This document shows, piece by piece, positions 54,658-64,000 of a DNA stretch of 64,000 bases. Source of the DNA: Microbacterium sp. NC79 (lineage in GTDB: Bacteria > Actinomycetota > Actinomycetes > Actinomycetales > Microbacteriaceae); contig NZ_JAHQYI010000001.1 in assembly GCF_019061125.1 (NCBI RefSeq), positions 372,001 to 436,000 of the forward strand. Reading direction: 5' to 3'. The notes beneath the pieces were generated by a model. That model was not told the DNA's origin. It saw nothing but the letters and a program-made list of their open reading frames with translations, and did not search any database. A program made the translations under genes and the position numbers. Numbering within the stretch: position 1 is the stretch's first letter; the number at the start of each line of letters is the position of its first letter.

Positions 54658-55749
54658 ATGAGCGACAACAAGACCCCTGAGCCGGAATTCGGTGAGCCGG
54701 TTGTAGAGCCCACATCCGAGGCCAACGTCGTCGACCGCGCAAACGAAGCGCTCGCAGACGCCCAGGCCGCTCGCGATGAGGTCGCTGGCAACGATGTCGC
54801 CGACCCAGCCGATGTGACACGCCCTGACGTGCCTGCCGATGCCGCAGCGCCCGCCGATGAGGCTGCTCCTGCCGCCCCCGCCGACGCTGACAAGCCGGCC
54901 GAGGATGACTTGGATTGGGCTGCCCTCGACGACGTGATGGCTACCGAGGCTGCCGCGAAGGCCAACGGAACCACAGAATCCGCCGAAGCAGAAGCAGCGG
55001 CAACCGAGACGGACGCCACGGCCGCCAACGCTGCGGAGGCAACCACCCCGGCGAAGCCGGCCTGGTACGACAGCCCCGAGGTTGCCGAGTCCACGGCCAA
55101 CCTGCCGCAAGAAGTACAGGACGTCACCGAGGTTCCGCTCACGCCGCCTGTCGCCGTTGATGACCCGGTGCTGACGGGCACCGCGCCCGCGCAGCCCATC
55201 TTTGTGCAGGCGCCCGAGCCGCCGCTGGTTCGTGGCAACCGCGGAGCTGCCGGCCTCATCGGTCTGCTCGCTGCCGTCGTCTTCGCACTCTTCTACCTCG
55301 CCGCTCGACTGCTGTTCAGCGGCATCAACGTGCTCGACACGACGGCACTGCTCGATGAGACACTCGCGCAGCTTGCCAGCTTTGCGTTCTGGGTTCCGGT
55401 CGTCGTGTTCTACCTCACCTTCTGGCTGCTCGGCGCCTTCATTAACCGTGGCCGCTGGGCATACTGGGTGATTTTCGGTCTCTTCGTTGGTCTCGCGTCT
55501 TACGCCGGCCATGTTCTGGGCGAAGTCATCCAGGCGGGTCCGTGGACCATCTCGCTGAGCCAAGCGGCAACGATCGCGCGCGATCAGCTGGTCGCTCCGG
55601 CCGCCATCGTCGCTCTCGTGATCGGCCGTGAACTTCCGGTCTGGTTCGGTGGCTGGATCGCCAAGCGCGGCCGCAAGGTCACCGCATGGAACAACGAAGC
55701 CCAGGAAGAGTACGAGCGCACGCTCGAGGCTGGCCCGCAGCTCGACTAA
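54658..55749 (+). CDS. Four-helix membrane protein with long acidic disordered N-terminus
   Basis: A 363-residue protein. Residues 1 to about 190 are an Ala/Asp/Glu/Pro-rich disordered region. Four membrane helices follow (about 200-220, 238-262, 268-290 and 300-325). The tail is basic and then acidic (KRGRKVTAWNNEAQEEYERTLE). The ATG at 54658 has AAGGAG upstream. TACTCT near 54620 is a possible -10. No domain is recognised. It is followed after 2 bp by another membrane protein gene, so a membrane complex is an inference. Confidence 0.8.
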   Translation: MSDNKTPEPEFGEPVVEPTSEANVVDRANEALADAQAARDEVAGNDVADPADVTRPDVPADAAAPADEAAPAAPADADKPAEDDLDWAALDDVMATEAAAKANGTTESAEAEAAATETDATAANAAEATTPAKPAWYDSPEVAESTANLPQEVQDVTEVPLTPPVAVDDPVLTGTAPAQPIFVQAPEPPLVRGNRGAAGLIGLLAAVVFALFYLAARLLFSGINVLDTTALLDETLAQLASFAFWVPVVVFYLTFWLLGAFINRGRWAYWVIFGLFVGLASYAGHVLGEVIQAGPWTISLSQAATIARDQLVAPAAIVALVIGRELPVWFGGWIAKRGRKVTAWNNEAQEEYERTLEAGPQLD

Positions 55750-55751
55750 TC

Positions 55752-56222
55752 ATGACCACAAACGACGGCCCCCCGAGCCCGCCGAGCTACACGCTCGCGG
55801 CGTTGGGGGCCGTCGTTTTTGCGTCGCTCATCATCACAGGCGACGCCATCACGAGCGTTCTCACCGAGACCAACCCGATCGAGGTGCCAAACGCGAGTCC
55901 GCTGATTCCGGTGGTGGGTATCGCTGCGGCCGTCGTGGTCTGGGCGATCGTTGTGATTCGTGGCATCAGCCGCCGGGGGAGCATCGGAACCGCGACGATC
56001 GCGGCGCTGCTGGCGAGCCTCGCGTATTTGGCCGGGCTGTTCATCTCGAGCTTGGGCTCTGGCATCGCGGCAACCGCGGTCGTCACAGGCATCATCATGA
56101 ACGGGTACATCCTGGTTGTCGTCATCGCGGGCGTCGTGACGGCAGCCGCCACCCTGGCCCTCAGCCGCGCCAGCGGCAAGACCCCGCAGTGGCCGTGGGA
56201 AAACGAGACCGACGACGAATAA
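55752..56222 (+). CDS. Four-helix membrane protein (DUF6121-like)
   Basis: A 156-residue hydrophobic protein with four predicted helices (about residues 13-32, 48-68, 79-99 and 108-130) and a short acidic end (WPWENETDDE). It resembles small conserved membrane proteins of Microbacteriaceae. The DUF6121 assignment is from memory and tentative. It starts 2 bp after the previous stop and has no Shine-Dalgarno of its own beyond the previous gene end, so translation is probably coupled. Confidence 0.75.
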   Translation: MTTNDGPPSPPSYTLAALGAVVFASLIITGDAITSVLTETNPIEVPNASPLIPVVGIAAAVVVWAIVVIRGISRRGSIGTATIAALLASLAYLAGLFISSLGSGIAATAVVTGIIMNGYILVVVIAGVVTAAATLALSRASGKTPQWPWENETDDE

Positions 56223-56245
56223 CGCGGAATGCGGCTGATGGGGCT

Positions 56246-56257
56246 TACGGTGTGAAC
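56246..56257 (+). promoter_or_regulatory. Leaderless promoter of the 56258 gene
   Basis: TACGGT (56246-56251), 6 nt, then GTG at 56258. It also argues for this start over the GTG at 56252. Confidence 0.5.
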
Positions 56258-56923
56258 GTGGAGCGATCGCTCGAGACTCAGGTGAGTCAGGCCGTTGATG
56301 CCTGGCTGGCGTGGCTGCCCCGCTGGCAGCCCGCGACTCATCGCGGCCGCGTGGCCCCCTGTCGTCGCTGCTTTGGCTCACCCATCCTCGCCGCCGCTGG
56401 GTTAGGCGCTGACGTTCCGCACGCCGTGCAACACGGCCTCTCGACGCGCATCAAGACGATCGTTGACCGCGCCGTGTCTGCCTACACCGAACGCAATCTG
56501 CCCATGCTGCAGGCAGAACTCGACCACCAGGCTGCCCGTAACCGCGCCCGCCGCTACCGGCCGAGCGACGACCTTGACCCGGAGTTTGACGGTCTGCCGC
56601 TTGACCCGGAGCCGGAACCCGGTGCTCCCTTCCTCTTCACGATTGCCGGTCTCGCCGACGAAGCCGATCAGGAGGTTCCGGCTCTTCCCGCGCTTTCTGC
56701 GGAGGCGAAGCAAGCGCTGCGCCAAGAGGTGGGTCTTGCCGATGACTACGCCAATATGATCGGTCGGGAGATTTGCAGACTGCTCTATCCGCACCGCCTG
56801 CGGTTACGTACCGCGATCGCAGAATATGTGGAGCCCCAGATCGAAGCGATGCTCGCAGAGCTGTCGCTGACGCTTGATGCACCGTTTGATCCGGGCGACG
56901 GAACCTCGCCGCTGACGCCGTAA
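56258..56923 (+). CDS. Conserved-looking cytosolic protein with CxxC, unknown function
   Basis: A 221-residue soluble protein. An N-terminal helical part with WLAWLPRWQP is followed by a single CRRC motif (PCRRCFGSP, about residues 36-39), then helices rich in Arg and Glu. A Pro/Asp linker (about 100-130) precedes a C-terminal helical domain (EVGLADDYANMIGREICRLL). One CxxC is not enough to claim a zinc site unless it dimerises. No family is recognised. The start is GTG. It lies just upstream of the Ser/Thr kinase gene. Confidence 0.75.
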   Translation: MERSLETQVSQAVDAWLAWLPRWQPATHRGRVAPCRRCFGSPILAAAGLGADVPHAVQHGLSTRIKTIVDRAVSAYTERNLPMLQAELDHQAARNRARRYRPSDDLDPEFDGLPLDPEPEPGAPFLFTIAGLADEADQEVPALPALSAEAKQALRQEVGLADDYANMIGREICRLLYPHRLRLRTAIAEYVEPQIEAMLAELSLTLDAPFDPGDGTSPLTP

Positions 56924-57038
56924 AACTGCGAACTGTCAGTACTTTCCCGTCTTCGCGCGCGCCTGCAGGCTGTTACGATTGCTGTCGTTCTTGTGTTTTT
57001 GCAGGCGCAAAGAACAACGCTGACCGGAGGGGAGACTG

Positions 57039-58163
57039 TTGGCCAAGCGAGTCGTGTCTGCTCCACCGGTTCTGGCGGGGCTGACTTTTGTGCGTCCGCT
57101 GGGATCGGGCGGTTTTGCCGACGTCTTTTTGTACGAGCAGGCGATGCCGCGGCGCGAGGTCGCCGTGAAGGTGTTGCCAAGCAACGTTGCCGACGCTGAG
57201 CTCGTGCGCATGTTTAACGCGGAAGCCGACGTTTTGGCTCGGCTGTCAGCGCACCCGTCGATTGTCACCGTGTACCAGGCCGGGATCTCCGCCGATGGCC
57301 GTGCCTACATCGTGATGGAGAACTGCCCAGGCGCGCTCTCGCCGCGCTACCGCACCGAGAAGATTCCGGTTGCCGAGGCCATCTCCATCGGGGTGAAGAT
57401 GGCGTCAGCGATCGAGACCGCCCACCGTGCCGGTCTCGTGCACCGCGACATCAAACCAGGCAATATTCTCACCACGGCATTCGGTGCTCCGGTGCTCGCC
57501 GACTTCGGTATCTCCTCTTCCCTCGCGCGGTCAACGCCCGACGGCATGATGGCGATGAGTGTGCCGTGGACGGCACCAGAGGTGATCGCCGAGCAGACCA
57601 GCGGTGACATTCTTTCTGAAGTGTGGAGCCTCGGCGCCACCGTGTATTCCCTCCTCGCCGGGCACAGCCCGTTTGAGAAGACGGAGCCGGGCCAGAACAC
57701 CCGCGAACAGTTGCGCAAGCGCATTCTCAAGGCGTCGTATGTGCCGATCACGCGCGCCGATGTTCCGCCCGCGCTGCAACAGGTGCTCGAGGGGGCGATG
57801 CGCCGAAATCCGCGCGACCGCTTCCAGACCGCGCTCGCGTTTGCCGAAGCACTGCGCGAAGTTGAGCATTCGATGGGGCTCTCCCCGACACCGCTCGAAG
57901 TCGCAGACGACGTGTGGGCGGCACCTCCCGTCGACTTCGCCAACGACAGCCCGCGCGATCACGTGCGCGTGCAGGTTGCGACCCCCGTCACCCGCAAGGT
58001 GCGTCAGAGCACCGGCATGCGCGGGCATCAACGTTCAGAAGACAGCGAGTTTGTGCCTCTGCGCAATAAGGGCTCGCGCGCAGCGGTGTGGATCGCGGTG
58101 GGTGCTGTGGCGCTCATGGCAGCCGGAATCACCGCAGGCATTGTGATTGCGGGCATGTTCTAA
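57039..58163 (+). CDS. Membrane-anchored Ser/Thr protein kinase without sensor domain
   Basis: A 374-residue eukaryotic-type kinase. It has the glycine loop LGSGGFADVF, catalytic Lys44 (EVAVKVLP), the HRDIKPGN catalytic loop (Asp137) and ADFGIS (Asp155). The activation segment ends in PWTAPEV. A juxtamembrane linker (about 275-345) leads to one helix at the very C-terminus (about 348-372), with no extracellular PASTA or other sensor. The TTG start has GGAGGGGAG upstream. The giant Ig-like gene starts 1 bp after its stop and may be a partner or target. Confidence 0.92.
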   Translation: MAKRVVSAPPVLAGLTFVRPLGSGGFADVFLYEQAMPRREVAVKVLPSNVADAELVRMFNAEADVLARLSAHPSIVTVYQAGISADGRAYIVMENCPGALSPRYRTEKIPVAEAISIGVKMASAIETAHRAGLVHRDIKPGNILTTAFGAPVLADFGISSSLARSTPDGMMAMSVPWTAPEVIAEQTSGDILSEVWSLGATVYSLLAGHSPFEKTEPGQNTREQLRKRILKASYVPITRADVPPALQQVLEGAMRRNPRDRFQTALAFAEALREVEHSMGLSPTPLEVADDVWAAPPVDFANDSPRDHVRVQVATPVTRKVRQSTGMRGHQRSEDSEFVPLRNKGSRAAVWIAVGAVALMAAGITAGIVIAGMF

Positions 58164-58164
58164 T

Positions 58165-61100
58165 ATGAAGCGCAGTACAGCAATCGGCTCGATCTCGGCG
58201 ATCGCCGCTGTCGGCCTCATTGCCGGCATCAGCGTGGTCTGGCCAGGACTCGACGCTCAGGATGCCCCGCCCGCCGAGACCGCCGTGTGGGCGTTGCAGA
58301 CCGGCGACGGACACCGCTACGCCCGCGTGAACACCGCGGTGGGCGAACTCGATACTGTGCGCCGCGTCACCAACCCCTCCTCGATCGCGCAAACCACCGG
58401 TTCCGCCTTCGTCTTCGCAGACGGCAAAGTCGCGCGCATCAACGAGGCCCTGCCCGCAAACCTCGATGACGAAGCGCTGGCCGAAGCCGGCGTCATGCCT
58501 GCGGGAACACAGGACGCCATGACGTCAGGCGCCTGGGTCGCGTACCGCACTGATGCGGGGGAGGTCCTCGCTGGCGTCCTCTCCACCGGCCTCGTCGAAG
58601 AAGTGTCGCCGTACGTCGGACAAGAAGAGCCGACTCCGGAACCATCAGAAAGTTCTGACAGCGACGACGAAGAAGAAAAAGACTCGGGCCCGGAGTACAA
58701 GGCCGACGCGATTGCGTTGAATGAAGACGGCCTCGTGTTCTCCTACTCGCGCGTCGACGGCGCCGTGCTGACGTTTGATTCACGCGAGCGTGAAGTGCTT
58801 TCGATCGACCCGGTTGAGGATGCGGGCGATGCCCCGTTGCTGACCGCGGTTGGTTCGGACTGGTTCTTGTATAACCCGGAGACCGACGAGGTCTTCCGAT
58901 CGGGCAGTGACACGCTCACCGTGGAAACACTCGGCGACGCCGTGCTGTCGCGCTCGATGACGTCAGGCGACACCGCGTACATCGCCGATCAGGGCGGCCT
59001 CATTAGCCTGCCTGTTGCCGAGGGCGACGCAGAGCGCCTCGTCGGCGGCGCCGACCGTGATCTCGGTGTGCCTGCCCGCCCCCTGGCCCGCGATGGCGTG
59101 GTGTACGCCGCCTGGTTAGGACTTGACTCCGGAACCCTGTGGCGCTCGGGCGAGGGCGAAACTTCCCTCGATTACAACGGCGTCACGCTTGATGAGCAGC
59201 GTCGCCCGGCTTTTCTCACCAGTGCCGATGCGATGATCCTCAACGAAACCCGCAAGGGCTGGGTGTGGACGATGCCGGATGGAGCGCTCGTTCCTTCCAG
59301 TCAGGACTGGTCGCTGGGTGCCGATGACGCCGATAACACTGTGCCGAGCGACGAACAGGCGACGGTTGTCGTCGACCCGAAGCCGCCCGTTGCTGTCAAC
59401 GATGCGTTTGGTATTCGCGCGTCGACGCTGACGGCGTTGCCCGTCATCCTCAACGACCACGACCCGAACGAAGACGTGCTCAGCGTTGATCCGTCGAGCA
59501 TCGTGCAGCCCGACCCGGCTTTCGGGACCGTCGCCCTGACCGATGACGGCGGCCGCCTCGTGGTCAAGACCACGGCAGAAGCTTCTGGCAGTGCGACGTT
59601 CAGCTACCGCCTCACCGACGGAACCTCGACCGAGGGCCTGTACTCCAACGTCGCGACCGTCACCCTGACGATCATGGCAGATGAGGCGAACGCTGCGCCG
59701 GAATTCTGTGGCGTTGACCGTTGCTTGGCATCGTGGCCGGAACCTGAAGTCTCGCCGGGAGGCACCGTCGCTACGGCAGTGCTGAACGGCTGGGTGGACC
59801 CCGATGGCGACCCATTGCTGTTGCTGGCCGTCAACAACCCCTCCGGCATTGGTTCCGCCGCCATCACCCCCACGGGTGAGGTGGTTTACCAGCACCACGA
59901 TTCGTCGTCGTCAGAGACGACTGATGTAGACCTCGAGGTCATCGTCTCGGATACCCGCGGCGCCACCTCCGCCAAGATTCTGACCGTGCGCGTGGCCCCC
60001 GCGCCGAAGCTGCTCGCCGAGTCGTTCACGACGCTCGACGCGTTCGGCAATGACATTTCCATTGACGTTGCCCGCCATGTCACAGGCACGGTCGGCAGGC
60101 TCGCGCTCACCGACGTTCGGGTGATGGATAGCGAGAAGGCGACGGTCAGCGCCTCGACGACCGGAACCGGGTTCGACTTCACCGCCCAGGAGCCTGGTAC
60201 CTACCGGGTGTCGTACACCGTCACCGACGGCCAGTCGACGGCGAGCGCGACGGCACGCATCACGATGCTGGCCGCCGATGCTCCCGCGCAGTTGGCTACC
60301 GCCCCTGTCGTGGCCTTCGTACGTCCGCAGGAAGACACCACCGTCAACGTTTTTGACGCGGTCTCCAACCCCACTCGCCGGGTGCTGCTGTTGAACGATG
60401 TCGTCGGCGTCGCCGCCACCGGCGCGCGATTGCAGGTAGACACGGTCGCGCAGCAGTATTTGCGAGTCAGCGGAACCACGGCAACGGGCGAAAGCGGAAT
60501 GCTCGGCAAGGTGACGTACGCCGTTGGCGACGGAACCGAAGACGTCGGCGCGAACATTCAGGGTGAAGCCACCGTCTTCCTGTTGCCGCCAGCGCAGGAT
60601 GTTGCCCCGATCGCCGTTGATGACGCGGTCGTGGTGCGCGCAGGATCCCAAATCGACATTCCGGTTTTGCTCAACGATGTTGCCGCAGCCGGTGCCGGTA
60701 TTTCGCTTGACCCGGGCAGTGCAGTCTCCTCGACAGACAAAGCCCTCGCCTTCGCGTCGTCATCGCAAATTCGTTATCTGGCACCGAAGGAGCCGGGCAC
60801 CTACGGCATCGAATACACGGTGTACACCACCGGTTCGCCTTCGCTTGCCGACACCGCGACTGTGACCGTGACCGTGCTGAGCGAAGACCTGAACCGCGCA
60901 CCGCGCCCGAAGATGCTTGAGGGCCGTGTGCTCGCGGGCTCAGCCGTCACGATTCCGTTCGACGCGTTTGGTGTCGACCCGGACGGTGACAACGTCGCGC
61001 TGGAGAAGATCGTGACGCAGCCGTCGGCCGGCACCGCGTCGATTTCCGCTGACGGTGCCGGAATCACGTACACGAGCGCGCTCGGTAAGCCTGGCCAGTA

Positions 61101-64000
61101 CTCGTTCACCTACAGCGTGGTGGATGCCGCTGGCGAGTCAAGCACGGGGATTGCCCGCGTCGGCGTGCTCAACGACCGTGCGAACCCGAGTCCCATCACA
61201 TACACCGATTACGTGCAGGTGCAGGCGGGCGAATCGTCGAAGGCGTTCGTCACCCCGCTCGGCAACGACTTTGACCCGACCGGCGGTGTCATGACCGTCA
61301 CCAGCGTGGTTCCCAACCTCGCTGAGCAGCTCGATGACGGCTCGCCCAACCCGGAGTACGAGCGCTGGAACTCGCAAATTGTCTCGCAGAAAGACAACGT
61401 CCTGGAGATTGCGGCCGGCGCTAACCCCGGCACCATGTCGTTCATCTACAGCGTCGAAAGCGCGTCAGGCAACACCGGCCGCGGACTCATCGTCATCAAG
61501 GTGGTGCGCGAGCAGGTGCCCTCGTACCCGGTCGTCGCTGACACCGTGCTGACCACGGAAACGCGCGACAAATTCGTCGGCGGCGTCGATGTGCTCACCG
61601 GTCGCGTGAACTGGGGTGGTGGCGACATCGCTGGCCTCACGGTTGACCTGTGGGGTAAGCCTTCAGGCGTCAGCATCAGCGGACGTGAGATCCGGGGTGA
61701 ACTGCCCGAGAAATCGCGCATCATTCCGTTTGAAGTGACCGGAACCACGAGCGATGGCACCGCGGTGACCACCTACGCGTTCCTGCGCGTGCCTGGCAAG
61801 AAGGACACTCCGCTGTCACTGCGCGCCAGCGCCGTCGCACAGGTCGTGGAAGAGAAAGCGACCGTGTCATTCAACATGGTCGACCTCGTCGGTGTGCCGC
61901 GCGACGCGAAGCTGGAGGTCGACACTGCGGTGGCATCCAGTGGTGCTCGCGCCGAAGGTTCCTGCACGCTGACAGGCGGAACCACGGTGCAGTACTCGGC
62001 TGGAAAGGGCGCGCCGTTTACGGACTCATGCACGGTTCCGGTTCGCCTGAAGGGTGATGACGACTGGACGTTCCTGTCGGTTCCGATCATCGTCACGCCG
62101 CTCGCCCCGGTGCCTGAGCTGCGCCCAGGTGCGATGACCGTGAGCCCGGGCGAGACGGCCACGTTTGATCTCACCTCGATGACGGTGTGGCAGGGCGAGA
62201 ACGACAACGCCAACACGGTCTGGGCGGTAGACGGAACCTCAGCTGACTTCCGGATCACGCAGTCAGGTGCGTCGGTGACCGTGACCGCGGCAGATACCTC
62301 TGTTCCTGGCCGCGAGTCGGCCGTCCTTGTGCTCATTACGAGTCACGAGTCGGTTGCGCCCGCACGTCTCGTGCTCCGTGTCGGCCCCGCACCTGAGACA
62401 GCGCCGCGCGGTGGCACGACCTCGATTCAGTGCTCGCAGGCCGAGGGCAACTCGTGCACGGTGCCCGTTGTGGGCGCTCCTGGCGAGATCAACCCGCTGC
62501 CTGGCACCCCGCTCGTGTTGCAGAGCGTGACCTCGACCGCATCGTGCGCGGGTGTCACGTTCAGCGTCGCGTCGGCGACGTCGGTGACGGCGTCCTGGAC
62601 GGGGGATGCTCCCGGGGCCACGTGCCGCACGAGCTTCACGCTGAAGGATGCGCAGGGTCGCCTGACGACGGGCGAGCGCAATGGTTCCGTCACCCTTGAT
62701 CTGCAGGGATACCCGCTGGCCCCCGCGGCGATCAAGCAGGCAGGGTACGACGACGGCATCGTGCAGTTGCGCGTTGACCCCGGTGCTGCCCGCTCCGCGT
62801 ATCCCGCCGTTACCGGCTTCACCGTGACGCGGAACGGTGCGGTTGTGGCCACGTGTGCCGCAGACGGCACGTGCCCGCCGATTGCGGCACCAAACGGTGA
62901 ATCGCGTATCTACGAAGCGGTGTCAGTGAACGCCGTCGGAACCTCGAAGACCTCGGTGTCAACGACCGCGTGGGCGTATGACCCGCCGGCAAAGCCGGAG
63001 ACGTTCACGGCGACGGCAATTCCGACGCAGGGCCAGGGCCACATGGTGCGCCTGGAGTTTACCGGCGTTGATCCAGAGACCGGCCGCATCGAGGTGTCCA
63101 GCCCGAAGGGTGACAAGGTGTCGATCCCGGTTTCCGGTGGCGGCGTGGTTTCGCTCGCGAGCTACCGAGTCGGCACCAACGAGGCGGCACAGATTACCGC
63201 GAAGCCATTCTCACGCTTCCCGATTCCTGCTGGTCTCGAGGGTTCCACCTCGGGTGCAGAAATCTCAACGAACGGTAACGGCATCGGCTCCCCGTTGAAC
63301 CCGGTGATTTCCGCGACGAGTACCGCAACAGCGAACGACACCGCGACGATTGACGTCGAGGTAGGCGCGCAGCCTAACGGCTCGCCTTCCACGATTTGGT
63401 ACGGCGTTTCCTGGACGAACCAGCAGTGCACTCCGTCGCAGCAGGGCAAGCGGTTCAGCATCCCTGGTCTTCAGGGTGGTGCCGAGTACACCGTCACGAT
63501 GTGTGCCGAGGCGCGCGTTGGCGAGGAGGTCTTTGGCTCATCGACGGCATCGACGACGCTCGTGACCAAACAGTCAACGGCGCCGCCGGTCGGCTACGAG
63601 TTTGTTGTTGACCCGCGTGGCTCGATGCAGTCGGGCGAGCGCTCGGCGCTGTGGACGATCAAGGATGACCCGACATCATCCGCGACTGTTCCGAACCGCA
63701 ACGAGGTCGTCATTTCAGGGCTGCCGAGCAGCATCGTTGGCGCTGACCCGAACATCACCGTGTTCTACCAGCACGAGTCCACCGGCGCGCGCACCGATAC
63801 CGCGAAGGCGGTTCCGGCAGCCGGATCCGCCCCGTACCAGGTGCAGGCGAGCTGGGGCGTCACCGCATGTGTGGGTAACACCACGTTCGGGTTCGAAAGC
63901 AGTTCGACAGATAACAAGGCGACAACGTCGGTCACGAAGCTGACGTACTACAACGAGCGTGGCCGCAAGATCAACGATGTGCCGCCAAACAATGTCGTTC
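58165..64000 (+). CDS. Giant Ig-like / fibronectin-type surface protein (partial, runs off window)
   Basis: The reading frame from ATG 58165 stays open to the window end (about 1945 residues seen). An N-terminal signal anchor (about residues 6-26) is followed by a beta-propeller-like region with an acidic Ser/Asp/Glu linker (about 150-175). A series of cadherin/Big_9-type Ig modules follows, marked by VNDAFGIRA, PVILNDHDPNED, VDDAVVVRAGSQIDIPVLLND and DVDPDGDNVAL-like DPDGDNVAL. Fibronectin-type parts lie beyond about residue 1500. Relatives in Microbacteriaceae sit with Ser/Thr kinase, PP2C, MoxR and DUF58 genes. Probably a cell-surface or wall-associated protein. Confidence 0.85.
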   Translation, partial: MKRSTAIGSISAIAAVGLIAGISVVWPGLDAQDAPPAETAVWALQTGDGHRYARVNTAVGELDTVRRVTNPSSIAQTTGSAFVFADGKVARINEALPANLDDEALAEAGVMPAGTQDAMTSGAWVAYRTDAGEVLAGVLSTGLVEEVSPYVGQEEPTPEPSESSDSDDEEEKDSGPEYKADAIALNEDGLVFSYSRVDGAVLTFDSREREVLSIDPVEDAGDAPLLTAVGSDWFLYNPETDEVFRSGSDTLTVETLGDAVLSRSMTSGDTAYIADQGGLISLPVAEGDAERLVGGADRDLGVPARPLARDGVVYAAWLGLDSGTLWRSGEGETSLDYNGVTLDEQRRPAFLTSADAMILNETRKGWVWTMPDGALVPSSQDWSLGADDADNTVPSDEQATVVVDPKPPVAVNDAFGIRASTLTALPVILNDHDPNEDVLSVDPSSIVQPDPAFGTVALTDDGGRLVVKTTAEASGSATFSYRLTDGTSTEGLYSNVATVTLTIMADEANAAPEFCGVDRCLASWPEPEVSPGGTVATAVLNGWVDPDGDPLLLLAVNNPSGIGSAAITPTGEVVYQHHDSSSSETTDVDLEVIVSDTRGATSAKILTVRVAPAPKLLAESFTTLDAFGNDISIDVARHVTGTVGRLALTDVRVMDSEKATVSASTTGTGFDFTAQEPGTYRVSYTVTDGQSTASATARITMLAADAPAQLATAPVVAFVRPQEDTTVNVFDAVSNPTRRVLLLNDVVGVAATGARLQVDTVAQQYLRVSGTTATGESGMLGKVTYAVGDGTEDVGANIQGEATVFLLPPAQDVAPIAVDDAVVVRAGSQIDIPVLLNDVAAAGAGISLDPGSAVSSTDKALAFASSSQIRYLAPKEPGTYGIEYTVYTTGSPSLADTATVTVTVLSEDLNRAPRPKMLEGRVLAGSAVTIPFDAFGVDPDGDNVALEKIVTQPSAGTASISADGAGITYTSALGKPGQYSFTYSVVDAAGESSTGIARVGVLNDRANPSPITYTDYVQVQAGESSKAFVTPLGNDFDPTGGVMTVTSVVPNLAEQLDDGSPNPEYERWNSQIVSQKDNVLEIAAGANPGTMSFIYSVESASGNTGRGLIVIKVVREQVPSYPVVADTVLTTETRDKFVGGVDVLTGRVNWGGGDIAGLTVDLWGKPSGVSISGREIRGELPEKSRIIPFEVTGTTSDGTAVTTYAFLRVPGKKDTPLSLRASAVAQVVEEKATVSFNMVDLVGVPRDAKLEVDTAVASSGARAEGSCTLTGGTTVQYSAGKGAPFTDSCTVPVRLKGDDDWTFLSVPIIVTPLAPVPELRPGAMTVSPGETATFDLTSMTVWQGENDNANTVWAVDGTSADFRITQSGASVTVTAADTSVPGRESAVLVLITSHESVAPARLVLRVGPAPETAPRGGTTSIQCSQAEGNSCTVPVVGAPGEINPLPGTPLVLQSVTSTASCAGVTFSVASATSVTASWTGDAPGATCRTSFTLKDAQGRLTTGERNGSVTLDLQGYPLAPAAIKQAGYDDGIVQLRVDPGAARSAYPAVTGFTVTRNGAVVATCAADGTCPPIAAPNGESRIYEAVSVNAVGTSKTSVSTTAWAYDPPAKPETFTATAIPTQGQGHMVRLEFTGVDPETGRIEVSSPKGDKVSIPVSGGGVVSLASYRVGTNEAAQITAKPFSRFPIPAGLEGSTSGAEISTNGNGIGSPLNPVISATSTATANDTATIDVEVGAQPNGSPSTIWYGVSWTNQQCTPSQQGKRFSIPGLQGGAEYTVTMCAEARVGEEVFGSSTASTTLVTKQSTAPPVGYEFVVDPRGSMQSGERSALWTIKDDPTSSATVPNRNEVVISGLPSSIVGADPNITVFYQHESTGARTDTAKAVPAAGSAPYQVQASWGVTACVGNTTFGFESSSTDNKATTSVTKLTYYNERGRKINDVPPNNVV

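Overview
The window is a high-GC actinobacterial chromosome segment, almost certainly from the family Microbacteriaceae. This rests on rpoB-rpoC with a TTG-started rpoB, a menaquinone pathway with actinobacterial-type proteins, an LAxTG-sorted surface protein, an FprA-type ferredoxin reductase, PadR-controlled ABC exporters and many TANNNT-N6-RTG leaderless gene starts. I see no phage, insertion sequence, rRNA, tRNA or CRISPR array. It looks like core chromosome with accessory material confined to small intergenic islands.

Layout. 0-2.3 kb: a glutaredoxin-like protein, a Dabb protein and a sortase-anchored surface protein. 2.6-6.5 kb (minus): a complete solute-binding ABC importer. 6.8-14.1 kb: aspS, a DedA membrane protein, then a five-gene System II cytochrome c maturation operon (phosphatase, ResA-like, CcdA, ResB, CcsA). 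14.1-18.6 kb: an LCP cell-wall ligase behind menC (minus) and menB-menE (plus). 18.7-22.0 kb: a PadR regulator with an ABC exporter. 22.2-30.2 kb: menA, a decayed aminoglycoside phosphotransferase, two small membrane proteins, menD with an unusual low-complexity insert, polyphosphate kinase 2, glpD and a protein phosphatase. 30.4-38.4 kb: DUF1801, VOC and AraC proteins, isochorismate synthase, a lipoprotein, menG, a polyprenyl diphosphate synthase, fprA and a hydrolase. 38.5-45.5 kb: heme genes hemL-hemB-hemC-hemY-hemE (minus) diverging from hemA. 46.1-53.5 kb: rpoB-rpoC. 53.7-64 kb: a flavin reductase, small membrane proteins, a Ser/Thr kinase and a giant Ig-like surface protein that runs off the window.

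How the genes work together. Menaquinone synthesis (MenF, MenD, MenC, MenE, MenB, MenA, MenG and the side-chain synthase), heme synthesis, cytochrome c maturation and the quinone-reducing glycerol-3-phosphate dehydrogenase form a respiratory supercluster spread over about 36 kb. MenH and the DHNA-CoA thioesterase are not seen. Neither are HemD, HemH/CpfC or HemQ/ChdC.

The most unusual content is non-coding. A nonamer, CGGAACCAC, recurs at least 33 times on either strand in genes and spacers. Two arrays of a 14-bp tandem repeat carry the same core. Three families of long dyad repeats share one build: a unit, a T-rich spacer and the unit again, usually followed by an inverted copy. These elements sit together in intergenic islands that always contain a gene 3' end and never a purely divergent promoter region. 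I know no named element that matches them.
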